Positions 48,159-57,849 of a stretch of DNA of 64,000 bases are shown here, in pieces. Made by a program: the position numbers and the translations under genes. The stretch's first letter is position 1, and each line of letters opens with the position of its first letter. The stretch spans positions 6,210,501 through 6,274,500 of the forward strand of contig NZ_JAZIFY010000001.1 of the NCBI RefSeq assembly GCF_036634195.1. Direction: 5' to 3'. This DNA is from Streptomyces sp. P9-A4 (GTDB taxonomy: Bacteria; Actinomycetota; Actinomycetes; Streptomycetales; Streptomycetaceae). The notes under the pieces are model-generated. The model did no database searches, was not told the origin of the DNA, and was given only the letters and a program-made list of their open reading frames with translations.

Positions 48159-49403
48159 GTGAACGAGAAGAACACGGAAACCCTGCAGTACGGCTCTGAC
48201 GGGCCGGAAGACGCCCCGGTCCTGGTCCTGGGACCCTCTCTCGGCACCACGCGCCACATGTGGGACCGGCAGATACCCGAACTCATCAAGGACTGGCGGG
48301 TCGTCCGGTTCGACCTCCCCGGGCACGGCGGCGCCCCCGCCGAGCCCTTCACCTCCGTCGCCGAGCTGGGCGACCGGCTCCTCGCCACCCTCGACACGCT
48401 CGGCATCCAGCGCTTCGGGTACGCGGGCTGCTCCCTCGGCGGCGCCGTCGGCCTCGACCTCGCCCTGCGCGCACCGCACCGGGTCGCCTCGCTCGCCCTG
48501 GTCGCGACCTCGCCCCGGTTCGGCAGCGCCGACGAGTTCCGCCAGCGCGGTGTCATCGTCCGGGCCAACGGCCTGGAGCCGATGGCCCGCACCGCCCCCG
48601 AGCAGTGGTTCACCCCCGTGTTCGCCGGTGCGCAACCCGCCATCGTGGACTGGGCGGTACAGATGGTCCGGACGACCGACCCCGCCTGCTACGTCGCCGC
48701 CTGCGAGGCCCTCGCCGTCTTCGACGTCCGCGAGGCCCTGGACCGGATCGGGGTCCCCGTGCTGGTGCTCGTCGGCTCGGAGGACCAGGTCACCGGGCCC
48801 GCCGAGGCCCGTACCCTCGTCGCCGGCATCGCCGACGCCCGGCTCGCCGTCGTGCCCGGCGCCTCGCACCTCGCCCCCGTCGAGCAGCCCGCCGCCGTGA
48901 CCGACCTGCTCGTCGAGCACTTCGCGGGCACCGCGCCGGACACCAGCGGCGTCCTCACCGTGCCGCCGCTGCCGGCCGCCCCCGTGCCCGAGCCCGTCCC
49001 GGCCGTCGAGTCCGCGGAGGCGGGCCGGCCCGACCCCTACGACAAGGGGATCGCCCTGCGCCGCGAGGTCCTCGGCGACGCCCGTGTGGACCAGGCGCTG
49101 GCGGGGGACCCCGACGGCACCTTCCAGGACCTCGTCACCCGGTACGCCTGGGGCGAGGTCTGGAACCGGGACGGCCTCGACCGGCGCACCCGCAGCGTCG
49201 TCACCCTCACCGCGCTGATCGCCGGCGGTCACCGGGAGGCCCTCGCCGACCACACCCGCGCCGCCCTCCGCAACGGCCTGTCGGCCGCGGAGCTGCGCGA
49301 GATCGTGGTCCACGCGGGCGTGTACTGCGGCTTCCCCGCCGCCGAGACCGCGCTCGGCGTGGTCGCCCGCGTCGTCGAGGAGGAGACCAGGCCCCCGGCG
49401 TAA
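48159..49403 (+). CDS. pcaL: Fused 3-oxoadipate enol-lactonase / 4-carboxymuconolactone decarboxylase (PcaL type)
   Basis: A 414-residue two-domain protein. The N-terminal alpha/beta-hydrolase (about residues 1-255) has the nucleophile elbow GCSLGG, an oxyanion loop LGPSLGTTRHMW, Asp in VLVGSEDQV and His in GASHLAPVE. A Pro/Ala linker leads to the C-terminal decarboxylase (about 290-410) with WGEVWNRDGLDRRTRSVVTLTALIA and NGLSAAELREIVVHAGVYCGFPA. It catalyses two successive steps of the protocatechuate branch of the beta-ketoadipate pathway. The other pca genes are not next to it. GTG at 48159 is taken; an in-frame ATG 18 bases earlier is an alternative. Confidence 0.9.
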   Translation: MNEKNTETLQYGSDGPEDAPVLVLGPSLGTTRHMWDRQIPELIKDWRVVRFDLPGHGGAPAEPFTSVAELGDRLLATLDTLGIQRFGYAGCSLGGAVGLDLALRAPHRVASLALVATSPRFGSADEFRQRGVIVRANGLEPMARTAPEQWFTPVFAGAQPAIVDWAVQMVRTTDPACYVAACEALAVFDVREALDRIGVPVLVLVGSEDQVTGPAEARTLVAGIADARLAVVPGASHLAPVEQPAAVTDLLVEHFAGTAPDTSGVLTVPPLPAAPVPEPVPAVESAEAGRPDPYDKGIALRREVLGDARVDQALAGDPDGTFQDLVTRYAWGEVWNRDGLDRRTRSVVTLTALIAGGHREALADHTRAALRNGLSAAELREIVVHAGVYCGFPAAETALGVVARVVEEETRPPA

Positions 49404-49412
49404 CCTGGGCGT

Positions 49413-50045
49413 GTGAAGCTGACGAAGAAGTCCCACGCCTGCGTGCGGCTGGAGAAGGACGGGCGGACGCTCGTCCTCGACCCCGGCATGTTCACCGAGG
49501 AGGACGCGGTCCTCGGGGCCGACGCCCTGCTCGTCACGCACGAGCACCCCGACCACTTCGACGAGGGCCGGCTGCGCGCGGCCCTCGAGGCGAACGGGGC
49601 CGCCGAGGTCTGGACGCTCCACAGCGTCGCCGAACAGCTCTCGGCGGCCTTCCCCGGCCGGGTGCACACCGTCGGTCACGGCGACACGTTCACGGCGGCC
49701 GGGTTCGACGTCCAGGTGCACGGCGAACTGCACGCCGTGATCCACCCGGACATCCCGCGCGTCACCAACGTGGGCTTCCTCGTCGACGGCTCCGTATTCC
49801 ACCCCGGAGACGCCCTCACCGTGCCCGACCAGCCCGTGGACACGCTGCTGCTCCCCGTCATGGCCCCGTGGAACAAGATCTCCGAGGTCATCGACTACGT
49901 CCGCGAGGTCGGGCCGCGCCGGGCCTACGACATCCACGACGCGCTGCTGACCGACCTGGCCCGCCCCATCTACGACCGCCAGATCGGCGCCCTCGGCGGT
50001 ACCGACCACAACCGCCTCGCCCCGGGCACGTCCACGGAGGTCTGA
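49413..50045 (+). CDS. MBL-fold metal-dependent hydrolase (UlaG-like)
   Basis: A 210-residue metallo-beta-lactamase-fold protein. LLVTHEHPDHFDE (about residues 41-53) is the HxHxDH metal motif, preceded by TLVLDPGMF; later His residues are in GSVFHPGDAL and GTDHNRL. Size and the short DPGxF entry match the UlaG-like hydrolase group with unknown physiological substrates. The GTG start lies 9 bases after the pcaL stop, so it is probably cotranscribed. A lactonase or phosphodiesterase activity is possible but not readable from sequence. Confidence 0.85.
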   Translation: MKLTKKSHACVRLEKDGRTLVLDPGMFTEEDAVLGADALLVTHEHPDHFDEGRLRAALEANGAAEVWTLHSVAEQLSAAFPGRVHTVGHGDTFTAAGFDVQVHGELHAVIHPDIPRVTNVGFLVDGSVFHPGDALTVPDQPVDTLLLPVMAPWNKISEVIDYVREVGPRRAYDIHDALLTDLARPIYDRQIGALGGTDHNRLAPGTSTEV

Positions 50046-50149
50046 GCACCTGCGGCGGTCCGCTCCCGGCGGCCCCGCCGGGGGCCGCGCGGCCGGCCCG
50101 GAGCCCGCGGCGACGCCGATTGTCAGTGCCCGCACGTAGGCTTGCGCTC

Positions 50150-50929
50150 ATGCGCATCGCCACCTGGAACGTCAATTCGATCACCGCCCGGCTGCCCCGG
50201 CTGCTCGCCTGGCTGGAGAGCACCGGCACGGACGTGCTGTGCATCCAGGAGACCAAGTGCACCGCCGAGCAGTTCCCCACCGAGGAGCTGCGCGCCCTGG
50301 GGTACGAGTCCGTGGTCAACGCCACGGGGAGGTGGAACGGCGTGGCCCTGGTCTCCCGCGTCGGCCTCGCTGACGTGGTCACCGGTCTGCCCGGCGGACC
50401 CGAGTACGACGGTGCCGAGGAGCCCCGGGCGATCTCCGCGACCTGCGGCCCGGTCCGCGTCTGGTCGGTGTACGTGCCGAACGGCCGGGAGGTCGCCCAC
50501 GAGCACTACGCCTACAAGCTCCGCTGGCTGGAGGCGCTCAAGGCCGCCGTCGGGGAGGACGCGGCGGGGGACCGCCCCTTCGCGGTCCTCGGTGACTACA
50601 ACATCGCCCCGACCGACGACGACGTCTGGGACATCGGCGTCTTCGAGGGCGCCACGCACGTGACCGAGCCGGAGCGGGCCGCGCTCGCCGGACTCCGCGA
50701 GACCGGTCTGTCCGACGTGGTCCCGCGCCCCCTCAAGTACGACCACCCCTTCACGTACTGGGACTACCGCCAGCTCTGCTTCCCGAAGAACAAGGGCATG
50801 CGCATCGACCTGGTCTACGGCAACAAGCCCTTCGCCGAGGCGGTCACCGACAGTTACGTGGACCGCGAGGAGCGCAAGGGCAAGGGCGCGTCCGACCACG
50901 CCCCGGTCGTCGTCGACCTCGACGTGTAG
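50150..50929 (+). CDS. xthA: Exodeoxyribonuclease III / AP endonuclease
   Basis: A 259-residue member of the EEP nuclease family. MRIATWNVNSITARLPRLL at the N-terminus supplies the first metal ligand Asn, LCIQETKC (Glu about 35) the second, YVPNGRE the active-site Tyr region, LGDYNIAPTDDDVWD the Asp/Asn pair and KGASDHAPVVVDL the C-terminal Asp-His. All catalytic residues are present and the length equals that of E. coli XthA within about ten residues. It acts in base-excision repair, cutting at abasic sites and trimming 3' ends. It has its own 104-bp upstream gap and no evident operon partner. Confidence 0.95.
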   Translation: MRIATWNVNSITARLPRLLAWLESTGTDVLCIQETKCTAEQFPTEELRALGYESVVNATGRWNGVALVSRVGLADVVTGLPGGPEYDGAEEPRAISATCGPVRVWSVYVPNGREVAHEHYAYKLRWLEALKAAVGEDAAGDRPFAVLGDYNIAPTDDDVWDIGVFEGATHVTEPERAALAGLRETGLSDVVPRPLKYDHPFTYWDYRQLCFPKNKGMRIDLVYGNKPFAEAVTDSYVDREERKGKGASDHAPVVVDLDV

Positions 50930-51009
50930 CGCGGGCCGCTGCCCGGCGGCGGAGATGATCTCCGCGCGCCGGGTGGTCGACCGGCAGGTGGCGGTGCGAG
51001 GCTGTTCGG

Positions 51010-51453
51010 ATGAACATCCCGTTTCTGGACAACTGGCGCAAGCGGCATGAGCCCGAGCCGGCCGAGTCCCCGCTGGCCGCGGCCTACGACCGCGACCCCG
51101 AGGGAGTGGGCGAGCTGCTCGCCGAGTGCGAGCTGCTGCGCACCCGCGTGGCGCAGTCCGGGGTGGCGCTCGACGACACCCCGCGCTCGCTCCAGGAGCT
51201 CGACCAGCTGCCGCCCCACTGGCGGGACGATCCGGAGGAGCTGCCCTGGGTCGGGAACGACGCGGGGCTCTACCTCGGCACCGTGATCGTCCGGAACGTG
51301 CCGGGGGCCCGCTGGCAGGTGTGGCCGGGCGGCGGACCGGTGGTCCGGCTCGCCTCGGGGCGTGAGATCCAGGTCGTGGAGGCCGGTCTCGACTGGGCGA
51401 TGACGGGTTCGCCGGAGCTCTCGCAGGTCTACGCGGAGGCCGCCGAGTACTGA
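51010..51453 (+). CDS. DUF6278-like conserved protein
   Basis: A 147-residue soluble protein, Trp- and Glu-rich, beginning MNIPFLDNWRKRH. A predicted helical N-terminal half is followed by a beta-rich C-terminal half with GLYLGTVIVRNVPGARWQVW and VVRLASGREIQVV, which looks like a small immunity- or SUKH-like sheet. I recall this as the actinobacterial DUF6278 type, with no known function. It has no catalytic motif. It stands alone between xthA and the glutamate importer. Confidence 0.75.
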   Translation: MNIPFLDNWRKRHEPEPAESPLAAAYDRDPEGVGELLAECELLRTRVAQSGVALDDTPRSLQELDQLPPHWRDDPEELPWVGNDAGLYLGTVIVRNVPGARWQVWPGGGPVVRLASGREIQVVEAGLDWAMTGSPELSQVYAEAAEY

Positions 51454-51588
51454 TTCCGGGTACACCCCACCACCCTTTTGCAGTAAATACGGCTTATTCC
51501 TGTTTCATGCGTGTCGGGTCTGAAGTCCCTTTTCGGATGGATAGCTTGCGCTGACTCGACACCGCTGAGAAATGGGGCAGGGCAGCGT

Positions 51589-52335
<747 letters not shown>

Positions 52336-52349
52336 GCGGGTTGGGAACC

Positions 52350-53267
52350 ATGCAGCGTACGCACCGCACCCTGGTCGCGCTCGCCCTGCTGCTCGCCGCG
52401 ACGGCGGCGCTCGGCGGCTGCGGCAAGGAGGGCAGCCCGCCCGTCAAGGGCCCGCAGCCCGACCAACTCCCCGTCTACCAGGTCCAGTCGGACTTCACCC
52501 TGCCCGACTCCGCCACCTGGAACCGGGCGAAGAAGCGCGGCCGGCTGATCGTCGGCGCCAAGGAGGACCAGCCCTACATGGGCGAGAAGGACCCGGCCAC
52601 CGGCCGGTACTCCGGCTTCGACATCGAGATCGCCAAGATGATGGCGGCCTCCCTCGGCTTCGACCCGGCCGGCATCGACTTCCGTACGATCGCCTCGGCC
52701 AACCGCGAGACCGCCCTGCAGAACGGTCAGATCGACTACTACGTCGGCACCTACACCATCAACGACAACCGCAAGAAGCTCGTCGGCTTCGCCGGGCCCT
52801 ACTACCTGGCCGGCCAGTCACTCCTGGTCCGCACCGACGAGACCGACATCGCGGGACCCCAGGACCTGGCCGGCAAACGCGTCTGCTCGGCCGCCGGCTC
52901 GACCCCGTACCAGCGGATCCAGAAGGACTACCCGAAGGCCGAACTCGTCGCCTACGACACGTACTCGGCCTGCGTGGACAATCTGCTGACCTACCAGGTC
53001 GACGCGGTGACCACCGACGACACGATCCTGATGGGCTACGCCGCCAAGGTCCCCGACGAACTCAAGGTCGTCGGCAAGCCGTTCTCCGAGGAGCCGTACG
53101 GCATCGGCGTCCCGCACGGGGACAACGCGCTGCGCTTCGCGCTCGACGACGCCATCGCCGCCCACGAGAAGAACGGCGACTGGAAGAAGGCGTACGACGC
53201 CACCCTCGGCCTCTCCGGGGTCCCGGCCCCGAAGCCGCCCGCCATCGACCGATACCCGGCGAGCTGA
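52350..53267 (+). CDS. gluB: Glutamate/polar amino-acid binding lipoprotein
   Basis: A 305-residue family-3 solute-binding protein. The lipobox LGGC places the lipid on Cys24. GRLIVGAKEDQPYMGEKDPATGRYSGF and DIEIAKMMAA are the ligand-cleft entry of the PAAT group, and DYYVGTYTINDNRKK contains the conserved TxTxxR-like segment, here with Asn-Asp-Asn. A Cys pair (KRVCSAAG ... SACVDN) is present as in glutamate binders. The ATG lies 14 bases after the ATPase stop codon. It is the second gene of the gluABCD operon and sets substrate specificity. Confidence 0.92.
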   Translation: MQRTHRTLVALALLLAATAALGGCGKEGSPPVKGPQPDQLPVYQVQSDFTLPDSATWNRAKKRGRLIVGAKEDQPYMGEKDPATGRYSGFDIEIAKMMAASLGFDPAGIDFRTIASANRETALQNGQIDYYVGTYTINDNRKKLVGFAGPYYLAGQSLLVRTDETDIAGPQDLAGKRVCSAAGSTPYQRIQKDYPKAELVAYDTYSACVDNLLTYQVDAVTTDDTILMGYAAKVPDELKVVGKPFSEEPYGIGVPHGDNALRFALDDAIAAHEKNGDWKKAYDATLGLSGVPAPKPPAIDRYPAS

Positions 53268-53298
53268 CCGGAGGAACCCCCGACATGGAGCCATCGCC

Positions 53299-53943
53299 AT
53301 GGATGTCCTGACCCAGAACTTCTCGCTCTACGGCAAGGGATTCCTCGGTACCGTCGAGCTCACCGTCTACGCCTCGGCGCTGGCCCTCGTCCTGGGCTTC
53401 GTCATGGCCTCCTTCCGGGTCGCGCCCGTGGGCTCCTTCCGGGTCTTCGGCACCGTCTGGGTCACCATCCTGCGCAACACCCCGCTGACCCTGCTGTTCT
53501 TCGCGGTCATGCTCGGCCTGCCCCGGTTCGGACTCGTGCTGCCCTTCGAGGTGTTCGCCGTCCTCGCGCTCGGCTGCTACACCTCGGCCTTCATCTGCGA
53601 GGTCCTGCGCTCCGGCATCAACACCGTGCCGCTCGGCCAGGGCGAGGCGGCGCGCAGCCTCGGCATGAACTTCACCCAGACCCTCGGCACCGTCGTCCTG
53701 CCCCAGGCCTTCCGCACGGTCATCCCGCCGATCGGCTCCACCCTGATCGCCCTCGCCAAGAACTCGGCCATCGCGGGGGCGTTCAGCGTCACCGAACTCC
53801 TCGGCACCTACAAGACCCTGAGCGAACTCGGCTACAACATCGTCTGGACCTTCGTCTGGATCGCCGTCGGATACCTGATCATCACCCTCACCATCAGCGC
53901 CCTCTTCCACGTGATGGAGAAGCGCTGGGGAGTCGCCCGATGA
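53299..53943 (+). CDS. gluC: Glutamate/polar amino-acid ABC transporter permease
   Basis: A 214-residue HisMQ-family permease with about five TM segments. FLGTVELTVYASALALVLG at the start and the EAA loop GEAARSLGMNFTQTLGTVVLPQAFRTVIPP (about residues 115-144) are typical. It begins after a short linker of 31 bases following the binding protein and ends in an ATGA overlap with the second permease. The two permeases form a heterodimer driven by the GluA ATPase. Confidence 0.92.
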   Translation: MDVLTQNFSLYGKGFLGTVELTVYASALALVLGFVMASFRVAPVGSFRVFGTVWVTILRNTPLTLLFFAVMLGLPRFGLVLPFEVFAVLALGCYTSAFICEVLRSGINTVPLGQGEAARSLGMNFTQTLGTVVLPQAFRTVIPPIGSTLIALAKNSAIAGAFSVTELLGTYKTLSELGYNIVWTFVWIAVGYLIITLTISALFHVMEKRWGVAR

Positions 53944-54797
53944 CCCAGTCCACCGCCCTCTACGACATCCCGGGCCCGCACGCCCGGCGGCGCCACCTGC
54001 TCTACGGCCTCGCGTCCACCGTGGTGATCCTCGCGCTGGCCGGCTGGATCCTCTATCTCCTCTTCGACAACGAGCAGTTCACCTCCACCAAGTGGTCCCC
54101 CTTCCTCTACAAGGGGATCCAGGAACTGCTGCTGCGCGGCCTCGCCAACACCCTCAAGGCCTTCGCCTACGCCTCGGTGCTCTCCCTCGCCCTCGGCGCG
54201 GTCCTCGCCACCGGGCGCCTCTCCGAACACCGGGCGCTGCGCTGGGTGTCGACCGTGCTCGTCGAGTTCTTCCGCGCCATGCCCGTCCTCGTGATGATCT
54301 TCTTCATCTTCGTGGCGCTCAAGGTGCAGCCGCTGCCCGCGCTCGTCGCCGGACTGGCCCTCTACAACGGCTCCGTGCTCGCGGAGGTCTTCCGCACCGG
54401 TATCCACGCCGTCGCACGCGGCCAGGGCGAGGCCGCGTACGCGCTCGGCATGCGCAAGACGCAGGTCATGACCTACGTCCTGGTGCCGCAGGCCGTCCGC
54501 GCGATGCTGCCCGCCATCATCAGCCAGCTGGTGGTGGCCCTCAAGGACACCTCGCTCGGCTACCTCATCACCTACGAGGAGTTCCTGCACGCGGGCAAGC
54601 TGATCGCCTCCAACCTGGACTACGACCTGCCCTTCATCCCGGTCGTGATGGTGATCTCGCCGATCTACATCGGGATGTGCATGCTGCTCTCCTGGTTCGC
54701 CACCTGGGTGGCCAGGAGAGAGCGCCACAGTCCGAAGACGAAGGCCGTCGAGGTCGCTCCGGCCGAACCGGGGACGCTGCTGCCGGGACCGCAGTAG
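53940..54797 (+). CDS. gluD: Glutamate/polar amino-acid ABC transporter permease
   Basis: A 285-residue HisMQ-family permease. It has an additional N-terminal TM (YGLASTVVILALAGWILYLL) before the standard LRGLANTLKAFAYASVLSLALG start and the EAA loop GQGEAAYALGMRKTQVMTYVLVPQAVRAMLP. A Pro/Glu-rich tail of about 25 residues follows the last TM. The ATG overlaps the stop of gluC by ATGA. It is convergent with the peptidase gene downstream, with only 37 bases between the two stop codons. Confidence 0.92.
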   Translation: MTQSTALYDIPGPHARRRHLLYGLASTVVILALAGWILYLLFDNEQFTSTKWSPFLYKGIQELLLRGLANTLKAFAYASVLSLALGAVLATGRLSEHRALRWVSTVLVEFFRAMPVLVMIFFIFVALKVQPLPALVAGLALYNGSVLAEVFRTGIHAVARGQGEAAYALGMRKTQVMTYVLVPQAVRAMLPAIISQLVVALKDTSLGYLITYEEFLHAGKLIASNLDYDLPFIPVVMVISPIYIGMCMLLSWFATWVARRERHSPKTKAVEVAPAEPGTLLPGPQ

Positions 54798-54834
54798 CGA
54801 GCGAGAGCCGCACCCGCCCGGCAGCAGCCGGTGA

Positions 54835-56382
54835 TCACTCCTTCCGCAGCGGTACCGACACGTACGACGGGTCGGCCGAGGGGGAGGAGAAGGTCAGCTG
54901 CGCGCCGGTCGGGTTGTGCTCGATGTAGAGCGGGTCGACGGTGTCGACGACCAGCGCGAGCCGGTGCCCGGCCGGTACGTCGTACGCCGTGGAGAACAGC
55001 TCCAGGTCGACGCCGAACGGCTCGCCCGGGGTCCGGTCGTGGAAGGTGTACGGGGCGTTGCTGACCAGCTTGCCGACGCCGAGCGGGCCCACGTCGTAGA
55101 GGTACGCGACGAGGGTGCCGCTCTCCTCGGTGGAGGTGACGGTGGTGTGCACGGTCACCGTGCCGCGCACCCGCTGCGGGGTGTCGTACCGCTCGGACTG
55201 CCAGACGCCGGCGAACGCGCGGGGGAGCAGGGGGACGGAGACGACGGGTGGGGTGCGGAGGAACTGGTCCAGGGCGTTGGTGAGCAGGGTGATGCCGCCG
55301 TTGGCGCCGGAGTCGACGTTCGCCCGCACCCGCTGCGTACCGCCGAGGCCGAACTTCCGCCGGTCGGCGTTGACGGACTTCCAGTCCGGGTAGCCCTCGT
55401 AGGCGCCGGTGGACCGGGACTTGAGCTGGACGGGCTGCTCGCGGTCGATGCCGTTGTCGGCGCCCTTGAGGTAGCGGTCGAACCAGCGGTGGGCGCTGGT
55501 CCAGGTGTCGTTGGGCAGCCCGAACAGGCCGGTGGCCTCGGCGGTGGCGTGGTCGCCGGGGCGGAACTCCAGCCGCTTGGGGCCGGTGAGCTTCTCGTAG
55601 AAGCTCGCGTACTGGTTGGGCGGGAAGATGGTGTCGCCCCAGGCGTTGCCGAGCATGATCGCGGCGCCGTTGGCGTTGATCCGGTTCAGATAGGTGGTGG
55701 CGGACCGCTCGCGGCCCCAGGCGATCATCTCGTCCTCCTTGTCGAGGTTCGACGAGAGGAAGTCGCCCAGGATCTGCTGGAGTTCGGGGCCTGGGCGTCC
55801 GGTGATGTACCCGAGTCCACCGAGCAGTCCGGTGGCCTGGAGGTGCTGGGTGCGGCCGCTGTAGATGGAGTCGATGAGGTCGGCCCAGCCGCTGAGGGCG
55901 GCGACGGCCTTGATCCGGGAGTCGTGGGCGGCAGCGAGGAGGCTGATCCCGGCGCCGTACGAGACACCCGCCATGCCGATGTGGGCGGGGTCGGCGGGGG
56001 TGTTCGCGAGGGCCCAGTCGATCACCTCGGAGGCGTCGGCGATGTCCTTGGGGCCGGCCGTCTCGATCTCGCCGCCGGACTGCCAGAAGCCGCGTGAGTT
56101 GTAACTCACCACGACGTAGCCGGAGTCGGCGAGCTGCTTGGCCTGGGCCAGGTACTCGATCTGGGGCATGGCCCAGCTGGTGGGGAGCACGATGAGCGGG
56201 TGCGGGCCGGCTCCGGAGGGGGTGATGACGTTCGCCTTGAGGACGGTGCCGCCGTCTCCGGGGATGTCGACGAAGCGGATGCCGTCGGCCGTGTTCGTGC
56301 CGGCCTGGGCGGCGGGGGCGAGCCCGAGGGCCGCCCCGGCCACGAGAGCGGCCGAGGCGGCGAGGGCCAGGGATGTGCGCAC
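54835..56382 (-). CDS. Secreted CocE/NonD-type X-prolyl dipeptidyl aminopeptidase-like hydrolase
   Basis: A 515-residue exported hydrolase. The signal peptide (ALAASAALVAGAALGLAPAA, cut near AQA-G) precedes an alpha/beta-hydrolase with the nucleophile elbow GVSYGAG (Ser141), an oxyanion-region YNSRGFWQSGG and later FRPGDHATAE with the likely His. The C-terminal jelly-roll (about residues 370-510, starting near LDQFLRTPPVVSVPLLP) is the X-Pro dipeptidyl-peptidase C domain. The family removes Xaa-Pro dipeptides or hydrolyses esters. An extracellular Xaa-Pro peptidase would suit an organism that also eats hydroxyproline, but the two loci are 37 kb apart. Confidence 0.88.
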   Translation of the reverse strand: MRTSLALAASAALVAGAALGLAPAAQAGTNTADGIRFVDIPGDGGTVLKANVITPSGAGPHPLIVLPTSWAMPQIEYLAQAKQLADSGYVVVSYNSRGFWQSGGEIETAGPKDIADASEVIDWALANTPADPAHIGMAGVSYGAGISLLAAAHDSRIKAVAALSGWADLIDSIYSGRTQHLQATGLLGGLGYITGRPGPELQQILGDFLSSNLDKEDEMIAWGRERSATTYLNRINANGAAIMLGNAWGDTIFPPNQYASFYEKLTGPKRLEFRPGDHATAEATGLFGLPNDTWTSAHRWFDRYLKGADNGIDREQPVQLKSRSTGAYEGYPDWKSVNADRRKFGLGGTQRVRANVDSGANGGITLLTNALDQFLRTPPVVSVPLLPRAFAGVWQSERYDTPQRVRGTVTVHTTVTSTEESGTLVAYLYDVGPLGVGKLVSNAPYTFHDRTPGEPFGVDLELFSTAYDVPAGHRLALVVDTVDPLYIEHNPTGAQLTFSSPSADPSYVSVPLRKE

Positions 56383-56495
56383 GGGTCACTCCTCACTGGG
56401 GGCACTGCCGGTGGGGGGGATGGAGCGGTGGTGGGGGCAGTGAAAGTGACCCGACGGTAACCGGGGCGCTCTACCCGCGGTAACCGGTCGGTAAG

Positions 56496-57701
56496 TTACG
56501 CGCGGGTAACGATTGGTGCGTCCCCCTGGAGGGCGTCGGCCTCCGCGAAGTCGGCGTGCGCCTCCTCGTACCGCTCGGCGGCGACGAGGAACATCGCACG
56601 GTCGGTCAGGGCGCGGGCGGCGGCGGTACGGTCGCCGGGAAGGCGCCGGGCCAGCGCGACGCCCTCGTCGAGGACCTGGCGCAGCGCCTCCGTGCTCCGG
56701 AGGCCGGTCGTCTCCCAGTGGAGCGCGCGGCGGAGGGCGAGGCGACGGTGGGCGACGATCAGCCCGGCCAGGTCGCCGGACTCGCCCAGGGTGACGGTCT
56801 CCTCCTCAAGGGCGGCGGCGGAGGCGAAGAACGCCTCCAGCGTGTCGGGGGACCACCCGTGGCGGAGACGGCTCCCGAACGGCGGCTGCGGGGTCTCGGG
56901 AGTGGCCGCCGGTTCGGCGCCTCGGCCCGAGAGGGCGAACAAGGTGGACCAGGTGCCCCGGATGTCGTTCCAGCTCACGGGCTCGCCCTCCCGCGCGAGG
57001 CGGGCGAGCAGGGCCAGCGTCTCGCGCCGCGCTTCGGCCTCCTCGGCCGGGCGTCCGGCGGCCCGGAGCATCCGGGCGAACTCGTTCAGCTTCCACACCA
57101 GCGAGGCCAGCGGCGCGCGGTCCGCCGCCGCCCCTCGCCGGGCATCCTCGACCAGGCGCTCGAACGCCCGCAGGGCCTCCTCATGCCGTCCGGCCGCGTC
57201 GAGCTCGGCCGCCCACTCGATCCGGGCCCACTCGGTCCCGGCCGTGCCGCCGGACCGGAGATGCCGGCCGTACAGATCGGCCGCCTCCGCATGACGCCCC
57301 TCCTCGGCCAGGACGACCGCGAGACGCCCGTACGGCTCGGTCTCCGCCAGCTCCTCGCACACCGCGCGCCCCTCGGCCCGCCGGCCGGCGGCGAACAGCG
57401 CGTGCTCGTAGCGGCCCAGGGCGTGCCTCAACAGCTCCTCCCCGTCCGGCACCTCAGCGCCGAGCCGCCGCGACACGTCCACCGATTCCGCGTACAGCGA
57501 CAGCCGCTGCTCCGGATCCCCCAGCTCACGGGCCCACTCGCCCAGCGCTTGCGTCAGCTTCGGCAGATAGGCGCGCGGGCTCACCTCCGCGAGCACCCGG
57601 TACGCCCCGACCCGCTCCCGAAGTGCCGGCCACTCCGAGGCGAGCAGCAGGACCCGCGCCCGCAGCACCGCGTCCCGGCTGAACTTCCCTGCGTTCCCCA
57701 T
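56496..57701 (-). CDS. Tetratricopeptide-repeat protein of unknown function
   Basis: A 401-residue all-helical, Ala/Glu/Arg-rich protein made of repeated helix pairs, for example GRYEHALFAAGRRAEGRAVC, EEGRHAEAADLYGRHLRSGG and AAGRHEEALRAFERLVEDAR, each near 34 residues long. No catalytic or DNA-binding domain and no membrane segment. Streptomyces has many such stand-alone TPR proteins, often adaptors or phosphorylation-linked scaffolds. ATG at 57701 is taken because AGGGGG and GGAG lie close upstream; a GTG 27 bases earlier is in frame. It is divergent from the cytochrome P450. Confidence 0.75.
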   Translation of the reverse strand: MGNAGKFSRDAVLRARVLLLASEWPALRERVGAYRVLAEVSPRAYLPKLTQALGEWARELGDPEQRLSLYAESVDVSRRLGAEVPDGEELLRHALGRYEHALFAAGRRAEGRAVCEELAETEPYGRLAVVLAEEGRHAEAADLYGRHLRSGGTAGTEWARIEWAAELDAAGRHEEALRAFERLVEDARRGAAADRAPLASLVWKLNEFARMLRAAGRPAEEAEARRETLALLARLAREGEPVSWNDIRGTWSTLFALSGRGAEPAATPETPQPPFGSRLRHGWSPDTLEAFFASAAALEEETVTLGESGDLAGLIVAHRRLALRRALHWETTGLRSTEALRQVLDEGVALARRLPGDRTAAARALTDRAMFLVAAERYEEAHADFAEADALQGDAPIVTRA

Positions 57702-57849
57702 GTGCCCCCTGTTCTCCGTGTGATGCACGAGGGAGATTCTGGGAGTCGGGGGACAGCCCGGACAAGGCTCTCGAACTGTGCGTTCCGTCCTACGAAATAC
57801 GGCTCTGACCTGTCATGATGGTGACGTCTTCACCCCGAGGGGAGAGCCG

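Noticed and set aside
54835..56382. X-prolyl peptidase-like hydrolase as part of the hydroxyproline regulon
   Set aside because: It is 37 kb away and I saw no copy of the operator upstream of it; only a loose functional link is possible.
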